From assembly GCA_039707655.1 (NCBI GenBank), contig CM077666.1:391487886-391551885 (forward strand): a stretch of 64,000 nucleotides of DNA, written 5' to 3'. The notes beneath the pieces are model-generated. The model searched no databases and was not told the origin of the DNA. It saw only the letters and a program-made list of their open reading frames with translations. How positions within the stretch are numbered: position 1 is the stretch's first letter; the number at the start of each line of letters is the position of its first letter. This DNA comes from Elymus sibiricus. Its lineage: Eukaryota; Streptophyta; Magnoliopsida; Poales; Poaceae. A program made the position numbers and the translations under genes. This document shows, piece after piece, positions 23,099 to 32,981 of this stretch.

Positions 23099-24244
23099 GC
23101 ACCCGAGGTCCCCTCCAGACCGCAACACCAGTACTCCCTCGCCCTTCCTGAGCCTCCCCGAGCAGCAAACCGACCGGAGTGGTCATCTTCTGACCGTTTC
23201 GGCCGCCGCCAACCTCCGGTCGATTTTGGCACAACTAGGGCCTCCTCCCTACTGTTCTCTCCACCATTAGCCTCCTCGTGGTCCCACTAACCCACTCCAC
23301 TCGTCAATTTTGCCCGGGAAGTGCCGTAGGCGAAATCCCCAATTTGGCTCCGCAAGAGCATCTCGGAAGAGCTCGCCGCCGGCAAGTCCGTCCACCCCGG
23401 AGGCCAATATGGGTACCCAGAGGATCGTATGGGTCCCCTGAGATCGCTCGTAAGCTCAGATACCCGAGGGACGTCGCCGTTCGCTGGCGAGGATCAACGA
23501 AGCGCCGCCCCTGTTCTGCCGCGGGAGAGACGACGCAGTGGGACTGGTCAAACCTAACCAGTGGGCCAAGCGGGCCCACTGTCAGTGACGTAACATCGTG
23601 CCTGAGTCGTTAAGTGGAGGCGTTTTTCTCTGAGTAAGTGTCCTCTGCTATGAAGCATATTTACAAACGAAACGGTTTCTTTCTCTTTTAAATTTAATTC
23701 AGATTTGACCCTGACTTTGACTAGCCCTAACTTTTTAACCACGACTCCAAATCAATTGATTCTTTTTCTCATGTTCCTCATTTTTCATCTAGTTTATTTT
23801 AGTTTTTATTTCAAAATTTTCCAAACAAAGTTTTGGTACTGTTTTGAAATTATGTGATATTTGCAATATTTTGAAAATAGGAAAAATGGAGGGAAGAGAA
23901 TTTTCAAAACTTTTGGAGTGCACCCAACCCTTCTACATGATCAAGGCAAGCATCTTGAACACTTTATATGATGAAAGTTTGGTTGATTGCTTACTAGAAT
24001 TTTGAAACATGATTATGTTGACTCAAATGACATTTGCATATAGATGATCATGCATATGTGGTTCCTTGTGAGTATTTGAGTTCACTTAAGCATGAAACAT
24101 TGTGCCACACATGCCTATGCTTGTTCTGACTAATCTGCAGGAGAGAATCTGTCACATATAAAAGTGACCGTGAAACAGAGGTCTCGTTGTGACGAGAATG
24201 ATTAGTGATGGCATGCCAGGACATGCCAGGTGGGGACCCTGTTG

Positions 24245-24249
24245 GGTAC
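24245..24249. repeat. Target-site duplication of element C (left copy, GGTAC)
   Basis: GGTAC precedes the left LTR of C and recurs at 30777-30781 just after the right LTR. It is perfect and 5 bp long. Confidence 0.9.
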
Positions 24250-25802
24250 TGCTACTTGTAGCTTGCATTGGTATTTTCCCCGAAGAGGAAGGGATGATGC
24301 AGCATAGTAGAGGTAAGTATTTCCCTCAGTTATGAAACCAAGGTTATCAATCTAGTAGGAGAATCACGCAATACCTCATTAGCAGTACCTGCACACAAAC
24401 AACAAATCCTTGCACCCAACGCAAATGAGGGGTTGTCAATCCCTCGGCGGTTAATTGCAAGATTAAATTGTATGTGATAGATAGATAGATTGAAATAAAA
24501 TAAATAAAAGAAAAGTGCAGCAAGTATTTTTAGGGTTCTAGTAATTTGATTTAGATAGACACGGGGGCCATAGTTTTCACTAGAGGCTTCTCTCAAGAAA
24601 ATAGCATACGGTGGGTAGACAAATTACTGTTGGGTAATTGATAAAAAAGCAAATAATCATGATGATATCCAAGGCAATGATCATGTATATAGGCATCACG
24701 TCTGAGACAAGTAGACCGACTCCTGCCTGCATCTACTACTATTACTCCACACATCGACCGCTATCCAGCATGCACCTGGTGTATTAAGTCCATAAAGAAC
24801 GGAGTAACGCCTTAAGAACGATGACATGATGTAGACAAGATAAACTCATGTATGAATAAACCCCATATTTTTACCCTTAATAGCAATGATATGTACGTAT
24901 CATGTCCCTTTCTGTCATTGGGATTGAGCACCGCAAGATCGAACCCATTACAAAGCACCTCTTCCAATGGCAAGATAAATCAATCTAGTTGGCCAAACCA
25001 AATCAATAGATCGGAGAAGAAATATGAAGCTATAATAATCATGCATAAAAGAGATCAGAGAAGACTCAAATAATATTCATGGATAATCTGAACATAAACT
25101 CACAATTCATCGGATCCCAACAAACACATCGCAAAAAGTGATTACATCGGATAGAACTCCAAGAACATCGAGGAGAACATTGTATTGAAGATCAAAAAGA
25201 GAGAAGAAGCCATCTAGCTACTAACTATGGACCCGAAGGTCTCTGGTAAACTACTCACGCATCATCGGAAGGGCAGCAAGGTTGATGTAGAGCACCTCCA
25301 TGATCGATTCCCCCTCTGGCGGAGTACCGGGGAAGGCCTCCAGATGGGATCTCTCGAGAACAGAAACTTGCGGCGGCGGAAAAAGTATTTCGTGGACTCC
25401 CCTATTGGTGTCCTGATTTTTGGGAATTTATAGTGGTGGAATTAGGTCAAACGGAGCTGAGGTGGGCCCACGAGGGACTAGGGCACGCCTGCCCCCCCCA
25501 GGCGCGCCCTGGTGGCTCGTGGCCACCTCCTCTGGCGTCTGGTCTTCTCCCGAAGCTTCTAGTGTTTATCCTGTCCAGAAAAAAATCTCCAAAAAGTTTC
25601 GTGGCATTTGGACTTCGTTTGGTATTGATTTTCTGTAAAACCAAAAACAGGCAGAAAACAGCAACTGGCACTGGGCACTAAGATAATAGGTTAGTCCCAA
25701 AAAATGATATATAATTGCTGTAAATGTATATAAAAACATCCAAGATTGATAATATAATAGCATGGAACAATAAAAAATTATAGATACGTTGGAGACGTAT
25801 CA
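24250..25802 (-). repeat. Element C 3' LTR (left)
   Basis: On the minus strand it starts TGATACGTCTCCAACGTATC at 25802 and ends ...GTAGCA at 24250. It carries a TATA box (minus TATAAAT, 25426-25432). Its partner is 29230-30776. Confidence 0.9.
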
Positions 25803-25840
25803 GCATCCCCAAGCTTAATTCCTGCTCGTCCTCGAGTAGG
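25803..25840 (-). promoter_or_regulatory. Element C polypurine tract with adjacent hairpin
   Basis: The minus strand reads AAGCTTGGGGATGC directly before the 3' LTR. At 25821-25840 the arms CCTGCTCG and CGAGTAGG flank a TCCT loop, with one mismatch. The tract primes plus-strand synthesis; the hairpin has no known role that I can name. Confidence 0.65.
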
Positions 25841-27130
25841 TAAATGATAAAAACAGAATTTTTGATGTGGAATGCTGCCTATCATATTCATCATATATTC
25901 TTTTCTTTTATAGCGTGGACATTGGACTTGAATGATTCAAAGCAATAGTCTATAATTTGACATGAAGATATAATTACTCAAGCATGCTAACAAGCAACCA
26001 TGTCTTTCAAAATATCAATGCTAAAGAAAGTTATCCCTAGCCCATTATGCTCAATCATTGATCCATTCATGAAACACACTCAAATATTAGCTACATGCAA
26101 TGCACAAGTATGACAATAGTGCTCTCTAGTTGGTGCTTTTGTAAGAGAAGATGGACACTCAAATAAAAATAAAAATTGCATAAAAGTAAATAGATAGGCC
26201 CTTTGCAGAGGGAAGCAGAGATTTGTCAAATGTGCCAGAGCTCAAGGCTAAAATTAAAGAGATAAAATATTTTGAGAGGCATGCTTTTCCTGTCAACGAA
26301 AATGACCGAGAATTCCCAATAATTTCCAAGCTGGACACATCATAGGCGGTTCCCAAACAGAATGTAAAGTTTATTTCCTTTCCACCATTTCTTTCGCAAT
26401 CCATGGCTAGCCGTGGATACGGGTGCCCTCCAAACCATCACTTTCCAAGGAATTTTGTTGTTATTATTTTTGATTTCATTGTGGGACTAGGCATCCCTAT
26501 TACCAGCCACTCTCTCATGCAATGACAAGTGAATAAACACTCATTGTGAGAATAACACACCTAGCATAGAAAATATTGGCCACCCGCTGCCGCTTCATGA
26601 GCGGTACGGGCACACAAAATGGAAAAATTATTTTGAAAATTAGAGTTGGCACACGCAAATTTACTTGGAACGGCATTGAAATACCGCATATAGGTAGGTA
26701 TGGTGGACTCATTTGGCACAACTTGGGTTTAAGGATTTTGGATGCACAAGCAGTATTTCCGCTTAGTACAAATGAAGGCTCGCAAATAGATTGAGAAGCA
26801 ACCAACCAAAAAGTGAAAACGGTCATAAACATACATTGAACATAACTAACACCGAATAATGCACCATAAGTAGGATATAATTTCGTTGCATAACTATTGA
26901 CTTAATGTGCATGCATAGGGAATCACAAACCTTAACACTAATATTCTTTCTAAATCACAATTACTCACTAACATGACTCACATATTATCATTTCCATATC
27001 GCAAAACTATTGCAAGGAATCACACTTATCATATCCAATGATCTATATGAAAGTTTTTATTATATCCTTCTTGAATATTCATCACTTTGGGACAAAATTC
27101 ATATCTTGTGCAAATTACCGTTACTATTAT
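25841..27130 (-). other. Element C noncoding interior, 3' part
   Basis: AT-rich sequence without a credible ORF. Part of it (26400-26610) resembles the 3' region of element H at 17940-18180 in the opposite orientation, which links the two elements to one Athila group. Confidence 0.55.
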
Positions 27131-27395
27131 CAACTCTCAAAAAGATTTAAGTGAAGCATGAGAGTGCAAATATTTCTTCAAAATTTCAATCTTATCAATT
27201 CTCAAAATAATATAAGTGACGCATGAGAATTTATTTCTTCAAAATTTCAATCTTATCAACTCTCAAAATAATATAAGTGAAGCATGAGAGTTTATTTCTT
27301 CAAAATTTAGCCACCGCCGTGCTCAAAAAAGATTTAAGTGAAGCACTAGAGCAACTGCCTAGCTCAAAAAATTTAAGTGAAGCTCATAGAGTATT
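27131..27395. repeat. Tandem repeat array inside element C
   Basis: Units of about 62-65 bp start at 27131, 27196 and 27258. Each contains CTCAAAA, TAAGTGAAGCATGAGAG and TTTCTTCAAAATTTCAATCTTAT. Two further degenerate short copies (CTCAAAAAAGATTTAAGTGAAGC) follow to 27395. They sit in noncoding interior. Confidence 0.7.
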
Positions 27396-28326
27396 CTAAC
27401 AAATTATGATAAACGTGTGGCTCTCTCAAAATAGGTGTGTTTAGCAAGGAAAATTGTGGCAAACAAAAATGCAAACAAAGCAAAGACTCATATAATACAA
27501 GATGCTCCAAGTAAAACACATATCATGTGACGAATAAAAATATAGCTCCAAGTAAAATTTCCGATGGTTGGTAGAAGAAAGAGGGGATGCCTTCCGGGGC
27601 ATCCCCAAGCTTAGACGCTTGAGTATTCCTTGAATATTACCTTGGGGTGCCTCGGGCATCCCCAAGCTTAGGCTCTTGCCACTCCTTATTCCTTCATCCA
27701 TCGTGATCTCACCCAAAACTTGCAAACTTCAATCACACAAAACTCATCAAAACCTTCATGAGATCTGTTAGTATAACAAAATAAATCACTACTTTAAGTA
27801 CTGTTGAAAACCCATTCATATTTTATTTTTGCATTATACCTACTATACTCTAACTTCACCATGGCTTATACCCCCCGATACAATCCATAGATTCATCAAA
27901 ACAAGAAAGTAGTGCATCAAAAACAGAATCTTTCAAAAACAGAACAGTATTTAGCAATCTATTTAAAATCCATACTTTTGTAACTCCAAAAATTATGAAA
28001 AAATAGGACAACGTGGGAAATTCATATGCCAATACTGTGTAAAATTTCAGATTTCTCTGACGCTCCAGTACAGAAACAAAATTCCAGCACTGGACGCAAA
28101 ACTTTCTGTTTTCCAAACAACATCAATTATACTATCTTCCAAATCATCCTAAAGGCATTACTTGGAACAAACACTAATTAAAAACACAAAAACACGATCA
28201 TACCAGTAGCATAATTGTGAAAACACACAATAACAGAAACAAAAGGTAAAAATTTATTTTATTCATTGAGTTGCCTCCCAACAAGCACTATTGTTTTATG
28301 CCCCTATCTAGGCATAATGCATAGTT
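27396..28326 (-). other. Element C noncoding interior, middle part
   Basis: No credible ORF. The segment CATCCCCAAGCTTAG occurs twice (27600-27615 and 27657-27671), echoing the terminal polypurine tract GCATCCCCAAGCTT; on the minus strand these read as internal polypurine-like tracts. Confidence 0.5.
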
Positions 28327-29027
28327 TCAGGTATTGTCATCTTTCTTATTCTTATCCAAAGATATACTTTCATCAAGGGGTTTCTCAAAGGTAATATGAA
28401 ACACATCATCCATAGAAATTTTAGCATTAGCAAGTTGTCCATCTGTAAATCCTTCTTGATTACCGGCTACAATCCAATAGTATTGTCTATTAACACTATT
28501 GAAAACTTGTTGGATTATATTCAATGGAGGAACTTCTTTTTTAATATTCTCATCAAAGATGTGGTCGTTGTGGAACAAATACCTCAACAAGTAATCATTA
28601 TTATAAATGATCTCATCTATTACTAGTTTTTCATGGTTCATACCATAAAAATCAAAGATTTCCCTAACTTCTCGCACTATATGATCAAATTCATTCATGA
28701 GAACAAGGGTATTTATTTTCTTACCTCTAGGATCTTTTATAACCGGTAACTCAAAAAACAATCTTTGAAAATTAGGATGGGTGCGAATAAATCTTCTTTC
28801 AAGCTTAAAACAAGTGCAGAAATCGCATCGGCATAATTCTTAGTTTCTTTAAGTATAGGAGCATCATCAAAAGCCAAAGTCCCAATGCAATTAAAGAATT
28901 CTTGGATGACACTTTTTCCTATAACATTACCATGTCCCAACACAAAAGTTTTAGCATCAAGATTGATAGAACTTCCCATTTTAGGAGTTTTACCATCATC
29001 GGTTTCCGCCATGCCAAAATCACTCAT
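28327..29027 (-). pseudogene. Unrecognised ORF in element C, frameshifted
   Basis: A minus-strand frame opens at ATG 29027 with MSDFGMAETDDGKTPKMGSS, includes FVLGHGNVIGKS and SLKEDLFAPILIFKDCF, and meets a stop at 28737. A second frame overlaps from about 28761, with FELPVIKDPRGKKINTLVLM, EIFDFYGMNHEKLVIDE and QYYWIVAGNQEGFTDGQL, and ends at 28327. One frameshift near 28740-28765 separates them; together they would be about 233 residues. It occupies the gag position, about 200 bases after the primer site. I do not recognise it as gag, protease or any other family. No membrane segment or zinc motif is visible. Confidence 0.5.
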
Positions 29028-29200
29028 GATAACAATCTTCAAGCAAGCGAATAAGCAAACAAGAAAAAGGAAACGGAAAATATTTTTGTGTTTTTGTAAA
29101 AACTTTTTAGAAGTGGGGGAGATGAAAATGAGAGGCAAATAAAATAAATGCAAGGAGATGAGAGTTTATGTGAAGGTACTTGATAGATGTTGATGATGTC

Positions 29201-29218
29201 TCCCCGGCAACGGCGCCA
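29201..29218 (-). promoter_or_regulatory. Element C primer-binding site, tRNA-Asp type
   Basis: The minus strand reads TGGCGCCGTTGCCGGGGA, matching the 3' end of plant tRNA-Asp as used by Athila elements. It lies 11 bases inside the 5' LTR end (29230). Confidence 0.85.
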
Positions 29219-29229
29219 GAAATTCTTCC

Positions 29230-30776
29230 TGCTACTTGTAGCTTGCGTTGGTATTTTCCCCGAAGAGGAAGGGATGACGTAGCACAGTAGAGGTAAGTAT
29301 TTACCTCAGTTATGAAACCAAGGTTATGAATCCAGTAGGAGAATCACGCAACACCTCGTTAGCAGTACCTGCACACAAACAACAAATCCTTGCACCCAAC
29401 GCAAACGAGGGGTTGCCAATCCCTCGGCGGTTAATTGCAAGATTAAATTGTATGTGATAGATAGATAGATTGAAATAAAATAAATAAAAGAAAAGTGTAG
29501 CAAGTATTTTTAGGGTTTTAGTAATTTGATTTAGATAGACTCGGGGGCCATAGTTTTCACTAGAGGCTTCTCTCAAGAAAATAGCATACGGTGGGTAGAC
29601 AAATTACTGTTGGGCAATTGATAGAAAAGCAAATAATCATGATGATATCCAAGGCAATGATCAAGTATATAGGCATCACGTCTGAGACAACTAGACCGAC
29701 TCCTGCCTCCATCTACTACTATTACTCCACACATCGACCGCTATCCAGCATGCATCTACTGTATTAAGTCCATAAAGAACAGAGTAACGCCTTAAGAACG
29801 ATGACATGATGTAGACAAGATAAACTCATGTATGAATAAAACCCATCTTTTTAACCTTAGCAGCAATGATACATATGTGTCATGTCCCTTTCTGTCACTG
29901 GGATTGAGCACCGCAAGATCGAATCCTTTACAAAGCACCTCTTCCCATGGCAAGATAAATCAATCTACTTGGCCAAACCAAATCAATAGATCGGAGAAGA
30001 AATATGAAGCTATAATAATCATGCATAAAAGAGATTAGAGAAGACTCAAATAATATTCATGGATAATCTGATCATAAACTCACAATTCATCAGATCCCAA
30101 CAAACACACCGCAAAAAGTGATTACATCGGATAGAACTCCAAGAACATCGAGGAGAACATTGTATTGAAGATCAAAAAGAGAGAAGCCATCTAGCTACTA
30201 ACTATGGACCCGAAGGTCTATGGTAAACTACTCACGCATCATCGGAAGGGCAGCAAGGTTGATGTAGAGCCCCTCCGTGATCGATTCCCCCTCCAGCGGA
30301 GTACCGGAGAAGGCCTCCAGATGGGATCTCTCGAGAACAGAAACTTGCAGCGGCGGAAAAATTATTTCGTGGACTCCCCTGTTGGTTTCCTGATTTTTGG
30401 GTATTTATAGTGGTGGAATTAGGTCAAACGGAGCTGAGGTGGGCCCATGAGGCACTAGGGCGCGCCTGCCCCCCAGGCGCGCCTTGGTGGCTCGTGGCCA
30501 CCTCCTCTGGCGTCTAGTCTTCTCCCGAACTTCTAGTGTTTATCTTGTCCAGAAAAAAGTCTCCAAAAAGTTTCGTGGCATTTGGACTTCGTTTGGTATT
30601 GATTTTCTATAAAACCAAAAACAGGCAGAAAACAGCAACTGGCACTGGGTACTAAGTTAATAGGTTAGTCCCAAAAAATGATATATAATTGTTGTAAATG
30701 TATATAAAAACATCCAAGATTGATAATATAATATCATGGAACAATCAAAAATTATAGATACGTTGGAGACGTATCA
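29230..30776 (-). repeat. Element C 5' LTR (right)
   Basis: Starts TGATACGTCTCC on the minus strand at 30776 and ends at 29230. It carries the TATA box at 30403-30409 (minus TATAAATAC). Partner of 24250-25802. Confidence 0.9.
30403..30409 (-). promoter_or_regulatory. TATA box of element C 5' LTR
   Basis: Minus strand CCACTATAAATACCC. It is conserved at 25426-25432 in the other LTR. Confidence 0.55.
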
Positions 30777-31534
30777 GGTACTACCAAGGAAATATATTGT
30801 GCTAACCACTGCAGGAAAAACCTCCCGAGTCGACCATAGATCAAGCCTTGTTCGGATAACCCCCATACTTGATTCATGCTGCCACTTGTCCCTGCCACAG
30901 GTTGGGTATGGATTAGTAAGTTGTTAACCCCTTTCCTGCACACACCGTACAGAGGGGCCGCGATGAGGGTTTCTAGGGCCCTGGAATAATGCCAGTCATC
31001 GGGTCAGGGGGCATGGGTGTTTCCGGCTGGGTCAAGAGGGGGGCACCCCTTAGTTTGCGCGTGATATAAATTGTGATCCCATGCTATTCGAGGTGTTGCC
31101 CCCCCACCCCGTCTTAGAGTTTTTCTTGAATGATGCTTTGGGTGATTCCTGGCATCAGGAAAGTTAATCTGGTGTGTGCTGGTTAGGTGTGTTCTCAACC
31201 CAAAGACCGTAATCGGAATTAGTCAATGTTTCGGGGTTGACTAAAGAAATCCTTTACTTGTGGGTAAAGAGTACACCCTCTGTAGAGTTTTAAAACCTAT
31301 TTGAATAGCCGAGTCCGTGGTTAAGGACTACAGTCTGGGATGGGTCAAGTGTCGGTCTTAGTGTCGGTCTTCGGAGGAATTAACTGAACAAAAGTTATTA
31401 TGAATTATGATGGATGATTATTATCACTAACGCTATGGACTAACCCTTTTCTCTTATATGTGTTGCTGACTATCTATTGGAAAGGTTCTATCACCTGGAT
31501 ACTCATGCTTTTATTTTCTTTTAAAGCCCTTTAT

Positions 31535-31666
31535 GAGGGGTCGCTTCAGACGCCCGACTGTGGTATTTATTTTCAAGACCTTTCGAGGCATCGCTGCAGA
31601 CACCCGATTGGCATTTCTTTTCAAGACCTTTCGAGGCATCGCTGCAGACACCCGACTGGCATTTAT
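31535..31666. repeat. 48-bp tandem repeat at the end of segment E
   Basis: Two good copies start at about 31572 and 31620 (TTCAAGACCTTTCGAGGCAT, then CGCTGCAGACACCCGA). A decayed partial copy precedes them (CGCTTCAGACGCCCGACTG). Confidence 0.7.
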
Positions 31667-31703
31667 TCTCTTTGGATCTTCAGGAGGTCTATCGCCTGAA
31701 GCT

Positions 31704-31999
31704 AGCTGGTCGAGGCGACCAGATGCGGTCAGCGCGCAGAGCGTGCGTTTGGCCTTGTCCGCGGCGTGGTCACCACGTCAACATGCACCCTGGAGTTTTC
31801 CTGGATGCTACATCATGTCAAACGCGGTAGTCATTGATCATATAGATGGGATGTGACAATGGATGGACTAGGACGGCTCTAGAGTGACCGAGGTGATCCA
31901 AAATAGTTTCTGGATAGAAACTTGGGCAGGAAGTTTTGGTCATACAGGTGTGCCAATGAGCTGGCCAAGTTGTCACAGGGACATGAGATAAAAAGGAGC
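31704..31999 (-). repeat. Partial LTR of element K (leftmost copy)
   Basis: It matches about 35757-36055 of the full LTR with few differences (for example CATATAGATGGGATGTGACAATGG in both). It is cut on the left at segment E and fused on the right to interior sequence through a 15-base filler. Confidence 0.8.
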
Positions 32000-32981
32000 T
32001 GGCCAAGTTGTCACATTCTTGAAATATGTCTTCTATGGGTAATAAGCGATTCTTGAGTCCATTGAGAAAAGACTCAAGGTTCACTCCACTGGCTGAAATA
32101 ATCCTTGTGTCGAGGACCAAATAATTTGCTCATGCTGTTGTCCATTCCCGATAGCTCATCTGGCTGTCCCTTAGGTGTGATACGTTCTGGGGCAAACTCC
32201 CTCAGGTATATTCTGATCTTGTCTGTAGATTCTGCTTCTGACCCATTATCTATTCTTGATAGATCATGTGTTGTTGTTCTGAATATCATGTAGTTGACTT
32301 GGCTCTTGCGGAATTTGGATTATCGGGTATTATCCAAGTTGTGTGTTGGTCTTCCTTGGTAGCTAGATGGATCCAGTCGGAGCGACAGAACGAAGTCGAC
32401 AAGAGAAGCAAGAACCGCGAAAAACCAAAAAGCAAATAAAGCTCAAGTTTTGCGGACCTTACACACGTGGCCGAAGATTCACGAGTATAACTAGCCTAAC
32501 GCACTCGATGCACCTCTAAGGACTTAGAAGCAAACCACACAATGCCCCTGGTAGCAGTTGGTGTCAAGCTTCTACTACTTCCTTAGGGAACATCAAACTC
32601 GACGCATGACCATAGCCAAAGTGGCTTAGTCAACGGTCCTAGAGTTATCAGGGAAAGATGGAATTTATAAGCGTTTCCCAAAGGAAACTAGATTTGATGA
32701 GAGAAATGCCATGGTTAGCAAGCAAGGTGGGGATATCTGGTTTACCTAAGGGTTCAGGGCTCACGGGTCGTTGCCTGGTGCGGACATTTCCCACCGGAGG
32801 CAAAAGCCGCGAGAGTTGGGGGTCTGATGCGGGGAAAAACCTATGGGATTGCCGTATGATCAATAGTAGCCATGCCAGTATGGCAAAGATGGCTGAAATC
32901 CATCTAGGCTTTCTACTGATCAAGAGGCAACGGAGTCTTGCTAGGGTGACCTATAGTCAACCTGGCTCTGATACCATCCGT
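32000..32981 (-). other. Element K interior, left copy, with primer-binding site
   Basis: Positions 32015-32696 match 38810-39491, and the stretch from 32692 to 32981 matches 61284-61562, so this is a second copy of the K interior without the G insertion. It ends in the primer site CCTGGCTCTGATACCA (32961-32976; minus TGGTATCAGAGCCAGG, initiator tRNA-Met type), five bases from the LTR. This copy also shows the empty site of G (AGAGAAATGCC at about 32699). Confidence 0.8.
32074..32289 (-). CDS. Short unrecognised ORF in K interior (left copy)
   Basis: A 71-codon minus-strand frame with THDLSRIDNGSEAES, KIRIYLREFAPERITPKGQP and GPRHKDYFSQWSEP. The second K copy (38876-39079) keeps the same frame with a handful of substitutions and an earlier stop. 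It lies in the gag position but shows no motif I recognise. It may be a remnant of a gag N-terminus. Confidence 0.35.
   Translation of the reverse strand: MIFRTTTHDLSRIDNGSEAESTDKIRIYLREFAPERITPKGQPDELSGMDNSMSKLFGPRHKDYFSQWSEP

Larger units (their letters stand above)
24250..30776 (-). mobile_element. Element C: complete non-autonomous Athila-like LTR element
   Basis: Two LTRs (24250-25802, 29230-30776), a perfect GGTAC target duplication, a tRNA-Asp-type primer site beside the right LTR and a polypurine tract beside the left LTR define a full element on the minus strand. The 3.4-kb interior lacks gag, protease, reverse transcriptase and integrase motifs. It holds one unrecognised ORF near the primer site, a 27131-27395 repeat array and long AT-rich noncoding stretches. 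Mobilisation would need proteins from a relative. The LTRs are about 97% identical by eye. Confidence 0.9.
21797..31703 (+). mobile_element. Element E: LTR-like segment starting TGTAACACCCC, interrupted by C
   Basis: The segment covers 21797-24249 and 30782-31703, about 3.4 kb in all; element C lies between. It begins with TGTAACACCCCAAAATTTT, a typical start for long-LTR Gypsy elements, and has a strong plus-strand TATA box at 23091-23098 in a GC-rich context. The 5 bases before it are GGTAT, but the partner cannot be checked because the far end is replaced by K at about 31703. No gag, pol or primer site is present, so it is a partial LTR or solo LTR. Confidence 0.6.

Noticed and set aside
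22761..23613. Possible host gene fragment in GC-rich part of E
   Set aside because: Pro/Arg/His-rich frames on both strands around an LTR TATA box; no recognisable protein.
24476..24487. GATA microsatellite in LTR C
   Set aside because: Three units only (GATAGATAGATAGAT), shared by both LTRs. Too short to be notable.
29201..29218. tRNA-like sequence (CCCCGGCAACGGCGCCA)
   Set aside because: Only the tRNA-Asp 3' end is matched. It is a primer-binding site, not a tRNA gene.
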